Assembly (NCBI RefSeq): GCF_029784135.1 | Contig: NC_073745.1 | Span: forward strand, 308,526,834-308,590,833 | Direction of reading: 5' to 3' | Length of the DNA: 64,000 nt | Source: Toxorhynchites rutilus septentrionalis | Lineage: Eukaryota > Arthropoda > Insecta > Diptera > Culicidae | Part shown: in pieces, positions 31,307 to 42,653 of the stretch | How positions within the stretch are numbered: position 1 is the stretch's first letter | How the letters are laid out: every line of letters starts with the position of its first letter | Program-made: the position numbers and the translations under genes | The notes under the pieces: generated by a model | Database searches by the model: none | The model's input: the letters and a program-made list of their open reading frames with translations, nothing else | Told to the model about the DNA's origin: nothing

Positions 31307-34300
31307 TTTAAATAGAGAGGTCGGAGATATCACTGTTTTACAGTGGAATTGTCGTAGTCTTATCCCTAAATTGGATACATTCAAATTTCTAATTCATAAA
31401 CTCAATTGTGATGTTTTTGCTCTATCCGAAACCTGGCTCTCTTCTCAAAATGATCTCTCTTTCCACGATTTTAATATAATACGCTTGGACCGTGATGACA
31501 GATACGGAGGGGTACTATTGGGGATCAATAAGTGTCACTCATTTTTTAGAATTGACCTTCCACCTACTGGAGGGATCGAAGCTGTTGCTTGTCATGCAAA
31601 CATCAGAGGCAAAGACCTCTGTATAGTCAGCTTGTATTGGCCTCCGAGAGCTGCGGTTAGCCGCAAGCAACTTGTTGACATGTGCTCACTCCTTCCTGAG
31701 CCACGATTAATATTGGGAGACTTCAACTCTCACGGAACTGCCTGGGGGGAACAGTACGACGACAATCGTTCATCGTTGATATATGACCTTTGTAACAGCT
31801 TCAATATGACCGTTTTGAACACTGGGGAAACAACACGTGTACCTAAACCTCCTGCTAAACCAAGTGCTCTTGACCTCTCGCTTTGCTCGAATTCACTATC
31901 GTTAGATTGCAAGTGGAATGTAATCCAGGATCCCAACGGTAGTGACCACTTGCCAATCAAAATTTCTATCACCAATGGGTTGAATTCTTCTGAATCAATA
32001 AACATGGCATACGACCTCACAAGACACATTGACTGGAAAAAATATGCGGACGCGATTGCTCTAGCCATCAATTCCAGAGATGGTTTGCCTCCATTGGAGG
32101 AGTATAACTTCATTTCTCGTTTGATCTATGACAGCGCGGTTCGCGCTCAAACGAAACCCATCCCAGGTTCCACTATTCGTCGAAGGCCTCCCAATCCATG
32201 GTGGGATGGCCAGTGTTCCAAGCTTTATGGAGATAAATCGAATGCATTTAAAGCTTTTCGGAAACGTGGAACCCCTGAAAATTTTCAGAAGTATTTGGAC
32301 CTTGAAAATCAATTTAAAAACTTGATCAAAGGGAAAAAACGTGCTTATTGGCGAATTTTCGTGGGAGGTTTGTCACGAGAAACGTCAATGAAAAAATTAT
32401 GGAAAGTGGCTCGAAACATGAGAAATCGCTCTTCATCCAATGAAAGCGAGGAATATTCACATCGATGGATTTTTAATTTTGCACGAAAGGTTTGTCCCGA
32501 TTCCGCTCCAGTGCAAAGAATTATTCGAGATATACCACAAGATAGGTGCGATCTTGATTCCGAGTTTTCGATGGTAGAATTCTCTCTTGCTCTCCTTTCA
32601 TGTAACAATTCTGCTCCGGGATCGGATAGAATTAAGTTCAACTTGCTGAAAAATCTCCCTGATGTGGCGAAACATCGCTTGTTGAATTTATTCAATCGGT
32701 TTCTGGAGCATAATATTGTTCCAGATGATTGGAGACAAGTACGAGTTATAGCTATTCAAAAACCCGGAAAACCCGCGTCCGACTTCAATTCGTACCGCCC
32801 AATAGCAATGCTGTCTTGTATACGGAAATTGTTGGAGAAAATGATCTTGTTTCGCCTTGATCATTGGGTTGAAACGAATGGCTTACTCTCAGATACACAA
32901 TATGGGTTCCGCAGGGGCAAGGGGACGAGTGATTGTCTTGCGTTGCTTTCTTCAGAAATTCAAATGGCTTACGCCGAAAAAAAACAAATGGCTTCAGTAT
33001 TCTTGGACATAAAGGGGGCCTTTGATTCTGTTTCAATAGAGGTTTTGTCAGACAAATTACAATCTCGGGGTCTGCCGCCTCTATTGAATAATATGTTATA
33101 TAACTTGCTTTGTGAGAAACATTTGAACTTTTCTCACGGAGATTCGGCAGTAAGTCGGGTCTCTTACATGGGACTCCCCCAGGGCTCATGTTTAAGCCCC
33201 CTTTTGTACAACTTCTACGTAAGCGACATTGACAATTGCCTTACACAAAATTGCAGCCTAAGACAACTTGCAGATGATGGAGTGGTGTCTGTCGTAGGAT
33301 CAAATGAATCCGACCTGCAAGAATCCTTACAAGATACTTTGAACAATTTTTCAACCTGGGCCATTGGGCTAGGGATCGAATTCTCCACGGAGAAAACAGA
33401 GATGGTGGTTTTTTCTAGGAAGCATAAACCAGCAAAACCAAAGCTTCAACTTTTGGGTAAACCGATCACTCATGCTATGTCATTCAAGTATCTTGGGGTC
33501 TGGTTCGACTCTAAATGTACTTGGGGGGCCCATATTAGGTATCTGAGTAAAAAATGTCAACAAAGAATAAACTTTCTCCGTACAATTACCGGCACCTGGT
33601 GGGGAGCCCATCCCGAAGATCTTATAATGTTGTATCGAACAACTATTCTCTCAGTGATGGAGTATGGCAGTTTCTGTTTTCAATCAGCTGCCAAAACACA
33701 CCTCATTAAACTCGAGCGAATTCAGTATCTTTGTCTCCGTATCGCGTTGGGATGTATGCCCTCAACGCATACCATGAGTCTCGAGGTTTTGGCAGGCCTA
33801 CTCCCACTAAAAGATCGCTTCAATTTATTATCTCTTCGGTTCCTCATCCGGTGTAAGGTTATGAACCCATTGGTGATCGGAAATTTTGAGCAGCTGATCG
33901 AGCTAAATTTTCATTCTGGATTCATGAGCTCATATCATGAATTCGTCTCCATGCAGGTTGATCCTTCTTCGTATATTCCCAACCGTGTTTGTTTTCCTGA
34001 CTACATCAATTCCTCTGTGCATTTTGATCTGTCCATGAAGCAGGATATCCATGGAACATCAGATTATCTTCGATCGAGGATCGTTCCAACGATCTTCGAT
34101 GAAAAGTATGGGGATATCAATTGTGATAATATGTACTTTACTGATGGGTCCTCTATGAATGAGTCCACAGGATTTGGAGTGTTCAACGAATTTTTTAGCA
34201 CCTCACACAGTCTTCAGAATCCTTGCTCAGTGTATATTGCTGAATTGGCAGCGATACACTGGGCGCTGGACAGCGTCGCCTCACGACCTGTTGAACACTA

Positions 34301-34982
34301 TTACATTGTAACGGATAGTCTTAGCTCTGTCGAAGCTATCCGTTCAGTGAGGCCGGAAAAGCACTCGCCGTACTTCCTTGAGAGAATACGAGAAATTTTG
34401 AGTGCTTTATCCAGACGCTGTTATGTCATTACCTTTGTCTGGGTCCCTTCACATTGCTCAATTCTGGGTAATGAGAGGGCTGACTCATTAGCAAAGGTAG
34501 GTGCAATTGAAGGCGATATTTATCAGCGTCAAATCGCCTTCAATGAATTTTATTCTTTAGTCCGCAAAAATACCATAGTTAACTGGCAACGCAAATGGAA
34601 CGAAGATGAATTGGGCCGGTGGCTCCACTCGATTATCCCTAAGGTTAGCCTCAAACCATGGTTCAAAAGTCTGGACTTGAGCCGGGACTTTATTCGCACC
34701 TTCTCCCGACTCATGTCCAATCACTGTTCGTTAGATGCGCTACTCTTTCGTATTAATCTTGCCGACAACAATCTTTGTGTTTGTGGCCAAGGTTACCACG
34801 ACATCGAGCACGTTGTTTGGTCGTGCGAGCTGTATCTTGCCGCCAGATCGAATTTAGTAGTCACCCTTCGGGCCCGAGGAAGGCAGCCCAATGTGCCGGT
34901 GAGAGACGTGTTGGCTCGGTTAGACCTTGATTACATGTCCCAAATATATGTATTCCTTAAAGCTATCGATCTTCGTGTGTGA
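31299..34982 (+). CDS. LINE ORF2 protein (endonuclease, RT, RNase H)
   Basis: I choose ATG 31299 as the start; it overlaps the ORF1 stop (TAA 31304-31306) by 8 nt, so reinitiation after ORF1 termination is likely. The product is 1227 residues. The N-terminus is an APE-type endonuclease: QWNCRSL (15-21), SETWL with Glu44, LGDFNSHG, and SDHLP near 213. The RT covers about 430-720, with FNSYRPIAML, LPQGSCLSPLLYN and the active-site LADD at 657-660 (nt 33267-33278). RNase H follows at about 945-1075 with YFTDGS (Asp949), AELAAIHWAL, TDSLSS and NERADSLAK. A Cys/His motif (CVCGQGYHDIEHVVWSC) lies near the end. The frame is unbroken, so this copy may be active; it performs target-primed reverse transcription in the nucleus. 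Confidence 0.93.
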   Translation: MSNLNREVGDITVLQWNCRSLIPKLDTFKFLIHKLNCDVFALSETWLSSQNDLSFHDFNIIRLDRDDRYGGVLLGINKCHSFFRIDLPPTGGIEAVACHANIRGKDLCIVSLYWPPRAAVSRKQLVDMCSLLPEPRLILGDFNSHGTAWGEQYDDNRSSLIYDLCNSFNMTVLNTGETTRVPKPPAKPSALDLSLCSNSLSLDCKWNVIQDPNGSDHLPIKISITNGLNSSESINMAYDLTRHIDWKKYADAIALAINSRDGLPPLEEYNFISRLIYDSAVRAQTKPIPGSTIRRRPPNPWWDGQCSKLYGDKSNAFKAFRKRGTPENFQKYLDLENQFKNLIKGKKRAYWRIFVGGLSRETSMKKLWKVARNMRNRSSSNESEEYSHRWIFNFARKVCPDSAPVQRIIRDIPQDRCDLDSEFSMVEFSLALLSCNNSAPGSDRIKFNLLKNLPDVAKHRLLNLFNRFLEHNIVPDDWRQVRVIAIQKPGKPASDFNSYRPIAMLSCIRKLLEKMILFRLDHWVETNGLLSDTQYGFRRGKGTSDCLALLSSEIQMAYAEKKQMASVFLDIKGAFDSVSIEVLSDKLQSRGLPPLLNNMLYNLLCEKHLNFSHGDSAVSRVSYMGLPQGSCLSPLLYNFYVSDIDNCLTQNCSLRQLADDGVVSVVGSNESDLQESLQDTLNNFSTWAIGLGIEFSTEKTEMVVFSRKHKPAKPKLQLLGKPITHAMSFKYLGVWFDSKCTWGAHIRYLSKKCQQRINFLRTITGTWWGAHPEDLIMLYRTTILSVMEYGSFCFQSAAKTHLIKLERIQYLCLRIALGCMPSTHTMSLEVLAGLLPLKDRFNLLSLRFLIRCKVMNPLVIGNFEQLIELNFHSGFMSSYHEFVSMQVDPSSYIPNRVCFPDYINSSVHFDLSMKQDIHGTSDYLRSRIVPTIFDEKYGDINCDNMYFTDGSSMNESTGFGVFNEFFSTSHSLQNPCSVYIAELAAIHWALDSVASRPVEHYYIVTDSLSSVEAIRSVRPEKHSPYFLERIREILSALSRRCYVITFVWVPSHCSILGNERADSLAKVGAIEGDIYQRQIAFNEFYSLVRKNTIVNWQRKWNEDELGRWLHSIIPKVSLKPWFKSLDLSRDFIRTFSRLMSNHCSLDALLFRINLADNNLCVCGQGYHDIEHVVWSCELYLAARSNLVVTLRARGRQPNVPVRDVLARLDLDYMSQIYVFLKAIDLRV

Positions 34983-35362
34983 TTGTCCTTATACCCTTAG
35001 TTTTTCCTTTTCCTTTTCCTTTGTGAGAGATCGGATCCCTTCTTAAGAATAAGATGAAATGTAAATACATATTAGATATAAGATAGGTTTAAGAATTGAG
35101 TGTGATGAGTGTGATTGAGAGTGTGATTGAGAGTGTGAGTGTGATCAATGTCAACATATCCTCATATCCCCTCCTTTTCCTGAAGAAAATATGTCACCCT
35201 TCTAAACTCGAGTTGACCGCGAGTAATCGGTTTCCTATATTATTAACATTAGAATTAAGGAAAAATGTATATATACTAGTAACAATACAGTAAGGAGTTC
35301 GGCTCCTTTAAACCTATGTAACTGAGCCTGTAAAAATAAACGATTTAAATAAAAAAAAAATA
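34983..35362 (+). other. LINE 3' UTR and tail
   Basis: It contains a GAGTGTGAT simple repeat (35098-35140), the conserved GTTGACCGCGAGTAATCGG block, CGGCTCC and GAGCCTGTAAAAATAAA before the A-rich end. The same 3' block occurs at 3358-3600 and, inverted, at 36112-36360. Confidence 0.85.
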
Positions 35363-35372
35363 AAAGAAACGT

Positions 35373-36100
35373 TGAGGTACATGACGACTTTTACGCCGCA
35401 GTATCGCTTGGTGCTACTGATTATAAAAGCATTTACAATGCAATGATTGATCAGTTTCATAAAAACGAAATTCCTTACAGGGATCGTCTGAAGAAATTAT
35501 CAGAACAATGGACAGCGGAAGGTAGATCATTTCAAAGCACATTTTTCGCAGTTTTTTCGAGGAGCTGATCTGTTGAAGAAGATTCGATTTTGATGTTTCG
35601 ATGCTCAAGTCTGCGCCAATGTTAAATCCCAGAATCTTTTCCAATTTATCCAATTTGACCAGCATTAACGTTGTTTCAGAAGCGTTTCCAGGATTCTACA
35701 ATAGGAATGTACAAGATGTGGAGAATTAATTCCGTGCCCTAGAGATAAAATTACTAAGGAAATCACAATTTCAGAAAACGATCATGTGCAGGGTTGGTGG
35801 ACAAAAAATCGATGCGTAAAAAGAATTGACGGTTCGCTCGTATTTTCGGCGCTTCGATGGCTTGTTTGTAACGTTCTCACCATGCCTCACTCCTCGGCAA
35901 CTGTCGAGCGATTTTTTCTGAATATAATCAGAACAAAAATAAGCTTCGAAATCGGTTCAGCAACGATACGATGAACGCTATTTTAAGATCAAAAGATTTG
36001 GTCAAACATCTCGGCGGCAGCTCGAAAATTTTAATAAATGCAATCTCGATTCAGAAAAACTATGTATAAGCATCATTAAACACACGAATGACTGTAAATT
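35373..36100 (+). pseudogene. hAT transposase, C-terminal fragment
   Basis: It is part of hAT-1. The first part reads FYAAVSLGATDYKSIYNAMI and EQWTAEGRSFQ before a stop near 35567. After frame changes the end reads LRWLVCNVLTMPHSSATVER, followed by F and a basic stretch, which is the hAT C-terminal dimerisation domain (the usual P-x-SSA-x-ER-x-FS core, here with PHSSATVERFF). The catalytic N-terminal parts are not present in the window, so the element is an internal deletion derivative and inactive. Confidence 0.75.
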
Positions 36101-36111
36101 TAGTATAAATA

Positions 36112-39100
36112 TTTTTTTTATAAATCGTTTATTTTTACAGGCTCAGTTACATTAGTTTAAAGGAGCCGAATTCTTAAATGTATTTTTTAAAACTATACAT
36201 ATACAATTTTCCTAACACTATGGTTAGTAAGGTGGAAAACCGATTACTCGCGGTTTACTCGAGTTTAGAAGGTGACATATTCTTTCAGGAAGGGGATGGG
36301 ATATAAGGGAATTGTTACAATGTTGATGATCACACTCAATTCTTAAATCTATTCGTATATCTATTGTATATTTACATTTCAACTTATTTTATTGTTTATA
36401 CCAAGGGGGGCAATCGCTCGCAATGGATGAAAAGGAGGGTATGAAGACATAGGGACAATCACACACGAAGATCGATAGTTTTAAGGAAAACATATATTTG
36501 GGTCATGTAATCAAGGTCTAACCGAGCCAACACATCTCTCACCGGCACATTGGGCTGTCTTCCTCGGACCCGAAGGGAGTTTTCTAAATTCGATCTGGCG
36601 ACAAGATACACCTCGCACGACCAAACAACATGCTCGATGTCGTGATAACCTTGACCACAGACGCAGAGATTGTTACTGGCAAGATTGAAACGAAAGAGTA
36701 GCGCATCTAACGAACAGTGATTGGACATGAGTCGGGAGAAGGTGCGAATAAAGTCCCGACTCAAGTCTACACTTTTGAACCACGGTTTGAGGCTAACCTT
36801 AGGGATAATCGAGTGAAACCAACGGCCCAATTCATCTTCATTCCACTTTCGTTGCCAGTTAGCGATGGTATTTTTGCGGACTAAAGAATAAAATTCATTG
36901 AAGGCGATTTGACGCTGATAAATATCGCCTTCAATTGCACCTACCTTTGCTAATGAGTCAGCCCTCTCATTACCCGGAATGGAGCAATGTGAAGGGACCC
37001 AGATAAAGGTAATGACATAACAGCGTCTGGATAAAGCACTCAAAATTTCTCGTATTCTCTCAAGGAAGTACGGCGAATGCTTTTCCGGCCTCACTGAACG
37101 GATAGCTTCGACAGAGCTAAGACTATCCGTTACAATGTAATAGTGTTCAACAGGTCGTGAGGCGACGCTGTCCAACGCCCAATGAATTGCTGCCAATTTA
37201 GCAATATACACTGAGCAAGGATTCTGAAGACTGTGTGAGGTGCTAAAAAATTCGTTGAACACTCCAAATCCTGTGGACTCATTTATAGTGGACCCATCAG
37301 TAAAGTACATATTATCACAATTGATACCCCCATACTTTTCATCGAAGATCGTTGGAGCGATCCTCGATCGTTGGTAATCTGAATATCCATGGATATCTTG
37401 CTTCATGGACAGATCAAATTGCACAGAGGAATTGATGTAGTCAGGGAAACAAACACGGTTGGGAATATACGAAGAAGGATCAACCTGCATGGAGATGAAT
37501 TCATTATATGAACTCATGAATCCGGAGTGAAAATTTAACTCGATCAGCTGCTCAAAATTTCCGATCACCAATGGGTTCATGACCTTACACCGGATGAAGA
37601 ACCGAAGAGATAATAAATTGAAGCGATCTTTTAGTGGGAGTAGGCCTGCCAAAACCTCGAGACTCATGGTATGCGTTGAGGGCATACATCCCAACGCGAT
37701 ACGGAGACAAAGATACTGAATTCGCTCGAGTTTAATGAGGTGTGTTTTGGCAGCTGATTGAAAACAGAAACTGCCATACTCCATCACTGAGAGAATAGTT
37801 GTTCGATACAACATTATAAGATCTTCTGGGTGGGCTCCCCACCAGGTGCCGGTAATTGTACGGAGAAAGTTTATTCTTTGTTGGCATTTTTTACTCAGAT
37901 ACCTAATATGGCCCCCCCAAGTACATTTGGAGTCGAACCAGACCCCAAGATACTTGAATGACATATCATGAGTGATCGGTTTACCCAAAAGTTGAAGCTT
38001 TGGTTTTGCTGGTCTATGCTTCCTAGAAAAAACCACCATCTCTGTTTTCTCCGTGGAGAATTCGATCCCTAGCCCAATGGCTCAGGTTGAAAAATTGTTC
38101 AAAGTATCTTGTAAGGGTCTTTGCAGGTCGGATTCGTTTGATCCTACGACAGACACCACTTCATCATCTGCAAGTTGTCTTAGGCTGCAATTTTGTGTAG
38201 GGCAATTGTCGATGTCGCTTACATAGAAGTTGTACAAAAGGGGGCTTAAACATGAGCCCTGGGGGAGGCCCATGTAAGAGACCCGACTTACTGCCGAATC
38301 TCCGTGAGAAAAGTTCAAATGTTTCTCACAAAGCAAGTTATATAACATATTATTCAATAGAGGCGGCAGACCCCGAGAGTGTAATTTGTCCGACAAAACC
38401 TCTATTGAAACAGAATCGAAGGCGCCCTTTATGTCCAAGAATACTGAAGCCATTTGTTTTTTTTCGGCGTAAGCCATTTGAATTTCTGAAGAAAGCAACG
38501 CAAGACAATCATTCGTCCCCTTGCCCCTGCGGAACCCATATTGTGTATCTGAGAGTAGGCCATTCGTTTCAACCCATCGATCAAGGCGAAACAAGATCAT
38601 TTTCTCCAACAATTTCCGTATACAATACAGCATTGCTATTGGGCGGTACGAATTGAAGTCGGACGCGGGTTTTCCGGGTTTTTGAATAGCTATAACTCGT
38701 ACTTGTCTCCAATCATCCGGAACAACATTATGCTCCAGAAACTTATTGAATAAATTCAACAAGCGATGTTTGGCCACATCGGGGAGGTTTTTCAACAAGT
38801 TGAACTTAATTCTATCCGATCCTGGAGCCGAATTGTTACAAGAAATGAGAGCAAGAGAGAATTCTACCATCGAAAACTCGGAATCAAGATCGCACCTATC
38901 TTGTGGTATATCTCGAACAATTCTTTGCACGGGAGCGAAATCGGGACAAACCTTTCGTGCAAAATTAAAAATCCATCGATGTGAATGTTCCTCGCTTTCA
39001 TTCGATGAAGAGCGATTTCTCATGTTTCGAGCCACTTTCCATAATTTTTTCATTGACGTTTCTCGTGACAAACCTCCCAAGAAATTTCGCCAATAAGCAC

Positions 39101-40173
39101 GTTTTTTACCTTTGATCAAGTTTTTAAATTGATTTTCAAGGTCTAAATACGTTTGAAAATTGTCAATGGTTCCTCGTTTCCGAAAAGCTTTAAATGCATT
39201 CGATTTTTCTACATAAAGCTTTGAACATTGGCTATCCCACCATGGATTGGGAGGCCTTCGGCGAATGGAGGAACCTGGGATGGGTTTCGTTTGAGCGCGA
39301 ATCGCGCTGTCATGGATCAAACGAGAAAGGAAGTTATACTCCTCCAATGGAGGTAAACCATCTCTGGAATTGATGGCTAGAGCAATCGCGTCCGCATATT
39401 TTTTCCAGTCAATGTGTCTTGTGAGGTCATATGCCATGTTTATAGATTCAGAAGAATTCGACCCAATGGTGATGGAAATTTTGATTGGCAAGTGATCACT
39501 ACCGTTGGGATCCTGGATTACATTCCACTTGCAATCTAACGATAGTGAATTCGAGCAAAGCGAGAGGTCAAGAGCACTTGGGTTAGCAGGAGGTTTAGGA
39601 ACACGTGTTGTTTCCCCAGTGTTCAAAACGGTCATATTGAAGCTGTTACAAAGGTCATATATCAACAGTGAACGATTGTCATCGTACGGTTCCCCCCAGG
39701 CAGTTCCATGAGAGTTGAAGTCTCCCAAGATCAATCGTGGCTCAGGAAGGAGTGAGCACATGTCAATAAGTTGCTTGCGGCTAACTGTAGCTCTCGGAGA
39801 CCAATACAAGCTGACAATACAGAGGTCTTTGCCTCTGATGTTTGCATGACAAGCAACAGCTTCGATCCCTCCAATAGGTGGAAGGTCAATTCGAAAAAAT
39901 GAGTGGCACTTATTGATCCCCAATAGCACCCCTCCGTATCTGTCATCACGGTCCAAGCGTATAATATTAAAATCGTGGAAAAAGAGATCATCTCGCGAAG
40001 AAAGCCAAGTTTCGGACAGAGCAAAAACATCACAATTGAAGTTATGAATTAAAAAATTTGAATGTATCCAATTTAGGGATAAGACTACGACAATTCCACT
40101 GTAAAACAGAGATATCTCCGACCTCTCTATTTAAATTAGACATCAAGAGAGATGATCATTGCAAGGAGGGGCC
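36112..40173 (-). mobile_element. 5'-truncated LINE copy, same family
   Basis: It is bounded by the 11-bp duplication TAGTATAAATA (36101-36111 and 40174-40184). On the minus strand it starts within the last ~10 codons of ORF1, contains ORF2 and ends with the same 3' UTR as the + LINE. It is a 5'-truncated insertion into hAT-1. Confidence 0.92.
36459..40143 (-). pseudogene. LINE ORF2, broken by a frameshift and a nonsense codon
   Basis: ATG is at 40143-40141. It matches the intact ORF2 closely through the whole length, but small indels around 40030-40052 (net +1 base, about codons 30-36) shift the frame in the endonuclease domain, and a TGA at 38084-38082 replaces a Trp codon after the RT active site. 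The active-site Gly neighbour is also changed (LADDE instead of LADDG). All other motifs remain readable. It cannot make a full protein, but its RNA could still be copied in trans. Confidence 0.9.
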
Positions 40174-40322
40174 TAGTATAAATAAATGAGTATTTTTTTT
40201 ATGCTCAAAAAAACTTTTTTTTTCTCTACAACGAATATTTTCGATGGTACAGATTTATGGAAAAAAAATTACAGATAAGAATGATTGACCCCTCCGGTAC
40301 AGATTTAAATGTGGCAACACTG

Positions 40323-40330
40323 ATCGCGAC
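40323..40330. repeat. 8-bp duplication between two hAT ends
   Basis: ATCGCGAC separates the right end of hAT-1 (…AACACTG) from the left end of hAT-2 (CAGTGTTG…). It recurs as ATCGTGAC at 40769-40776 after hAT-2. Confidence 0.8.
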
Positions 40331-40768
40331 CAGTGTTGCCACACGTACAGATTTATCTGGAAAGGTACAGATTTTTTCGTTATTTTTAGTACAGATTCTG
40401 TACGGTACAGAGTACAGAGTTTCGTCAAAAAGTATCGATTAGTACAGATTTTTTTCCGTGTGTGAAATTTCTTACATTCGAACAAAGCAACATTAAGGTA
40501 CATGCCGATTTTTACGACGCAGTATTGCTTGGAGCGATTTTTTTTAAATTTTAGTTCATGATAACACAAAAAAAAACTATGTATAACCGTTATAAAACAC
40601 ACGAAGGACTTGCAAATCTAAATGTAGTATTTGTAGTAAATAAATGAGTGTTTTTTCATGCGGAATTTCTACGACGAATATTTTCGATGGTACAGATTTT
40701 TGGACGAAAAAGTACAGATGAGAAAGATTTTTAACCCCTCTGGTACAGATTCAAATGTGGCAGCACTG
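40331..40768 (+). mobile_element. Short non-autonomous hAT element (hAT-2, 438 bp)
   Basis: Ends are CAGTGTTGCCACACGTACAG and, mirrored, CAGTGCTGCCACATTTGAAT; the target duplication is ATCGCGAC/ATCGTGAC (8 bp, one mismatch). The interior has several GGTACAGATTTT motifs and aligns with hAT-1. It has no coding sequence. Confidence 0.85.
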
Positions 40769-40776
40769 ATCGTGAC

Positions 40777-41616
40777 CCTTCAGAAGAGGTAGCAACAATT
40801 TTTGAATGTACACATAACGGTAAATTTTCTTTTTGCTTTTGCATGTTTTAATGAAAGACTCTCTTTTCCTGCCGTAAGTACAATTTGCCTATCATCAATG
40901 TTTTTTTTTGGAATTCCAACAAACTTTTTGTGAAATGTACCCCCAGGTTGTAATATTTCAGCAGTTACAGCAGTTACCTTATTAACGATGACAATGACTT
41001 TCGTACAACTTATAATTGAACATTTTATTCATACAAAAATAGGTCCACGAGCTACAATAACTTAATTCAAGTTTACTATAACTATACTCTTTTCTTCCAG
41101 TTGTGAGAATCCTACTCCGCTCCACTCACATCGAAGAACTTTATGACGTTTATCACCTTTCTCTATATATGGGCCTTGTTCCGTTATTCATTTACACTTA
41201 CGCTCTTACTACAAGGGTGGCATCGAAAATTGTCATGTCAAATTCCAAAAATCGACCATGTACATTTTATTTATTGGTAAAAAAAATTTCCTGTGCAAAG
41301 TTTCAGCTCAATCGGACATGGTTTAGGGGTGCCTCAATGCGCTCAAAGTTTTGATCCCAAAATATTCATTTTCGGCCAAAATTTTCGCCCCGAGCTAACA
41401 CCAGATCTATACTCAGATCTTTACGTTTTACGCATTTTGAAGTCATTTGGCAAAAAAAATAATTTCGATTTTCCTTTAGTTTTCCGTTTACACCGATCGT
41501 GAAGTATAAAAATGAACTCCGTGTAGTGAAGACGAAGGTAAAGACGAAAACCAGAATGACCCTGTGTTCATTTCCAATGACATTTCTGAGAGAAACGTCA
41601 GTTGTAATTTGTTTTT
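40777..41616. other. Unassigned sequence
   Basis: No gene is recognised. 41215-41400 (AAGTTTCAGCTCAATCGGAC, GGGGTGCCTCAATGCGCTC) looks like a decayed dispersed repeat. Confidence 0.35.
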
Positions 41617-42653
41617 GACGTAGAACTACGTCTTTCAGGAAGGGTGCCAAATCAGGAAACAAGTCACGTTTTCATGAAATAAAATTAACGTTAATAACTA
41701 TTTTCACTGTGAACGAATTCTCATGATTTGCATACCAATGGAATCGGAAATTCTCTAAGATTTGTTTGATATGCTATACATTAAAATTCGCTAAACTCTA
41801 AACGGTTTCAATTAATGAAAACTGGAAGAACATCCTTTTTCCCACAAATTTGTTCTGCCGATTTGTGTGCTAACCCTAACCGTAATATATAATATAATAT
41901 AACTCGAACATTTCTTAACAGATCGGAAAGATGTTTGCATCAATTGATAGGAAATATTTCTACGCGTCTATCACAATTAATAAAATATTATTTTTCATGA
42001 AATGAATAATTGAATAACTGTAAAATGTCACGCGTTATCTAAACGCCCTAACTGCCAAGTTTTGATTGGTCCGATTTACGGTTTCCCCAACACAGACTTC
42101 AAAATCGATGTACCTGTGGAAATCCGCTCTGCAAATGTATATGCAAGTCTGGGGTATTTTTGTTCCCTCCGAGCTGTGTTTCCCTAACACGGACTTCAAA
42201 ATCAATGTGCCTGGGGGAATTCGCTTAGCAAATACATGCAAGTCGGGGTTATTTTTTAGTGTTGAGTACTTTTGTACTCGCTTGTCGTTGTGCAGACCGG
42301 AATATATTTCCTAAAACGTACTTTTGAACTGAGAAGCCTGGGAAAATCGTCATTTTAGATACTAGAGGTGAATGAACTTTCGCGGTTCGAGAATTACGTA
42401 AACAGAGGGAAATGTAAAATAAAATGATCGTTTGATAATTCTTCCGTTCACATATTTTGGTAGTTCTAGGCATCATATCGAACGTAAAAGGACGTTTAAC
42501 AAATTTATTTGTATCGAAGAACATAATCTATTACAAAAATTTCGATGCATTATAATATAATATTCGAAGTGGTAAACAAGTGGATTGCATAATGTAATTG
42601 CGTAGTTCTACGTCGAAAATATGCGGTCGTGTCCTAGATACAACCCCTTACAA
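41617..42653 (+). mobile_element. Family E element, copy E3 (1.04 kb)
   Basis: Left end TTTTT-GACGTAGAACTACGTC, right end GCGTAGTTCTACGTCG, ATGCGGTCGTGTCC and CAACCCCTTACAA followed by a T-run. It aligns with E4 over its whole length and contains about two 95-bp units (42085-42240). No coding sequence. Confidence 0.75.

Larger units (their letters stand above)
29226..35362 (+). mobile_element. Full-length LINE with RNase H domain (I-like)
   Basis: The 6.1-kb element has a ~500-bp 5' UTR, ORF1 with three zinc knuckles, ORF2 with endonuclease, RT and RNase H, a ~380-bp 3' UTR and an A-rich tail. It is bounded by the 10-bp duplication AAAGAAACGT. The RNase H domain after the RT and the CCHC ORF1 place it in the I/Loner-like group rather than the Jockey clade; the clade name is inference. 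A second, truncated copy lies inverted at 36112-40173 and a relic at 2083-3600. Confidence 0.92.
29076..40322 (+). mobile_element. hAT element (hAT-1) split by two LINE insertions
   Basis: Removing the LINEs (29226-35362 plus one duplication, 36112-40173 plus one duplication) joins 29076-29225, 35363-36111 and 40174-40322. The joined ends match the short hAT element at 40331-40768 (AACATTC.AACAAAG.AAC, AGGTACATG.CGA, TTTTACG.CGCAGTAT.GCTTGG) and include a hAT transposase C-terminus. The right end GTGGCAACACTG (40311-40322) is the mirror of CAGTGTTGCCAC. The left end near 29076 is uncertain. Confidence 0.65.

Noticed and set aside
38252..38656. Antisense frames over LINE ORF2 (also 32785-33189)
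   Set aside because: They mirror each other in both LINE copies only because the sense strand encodes the RT; no independent signature is seen.
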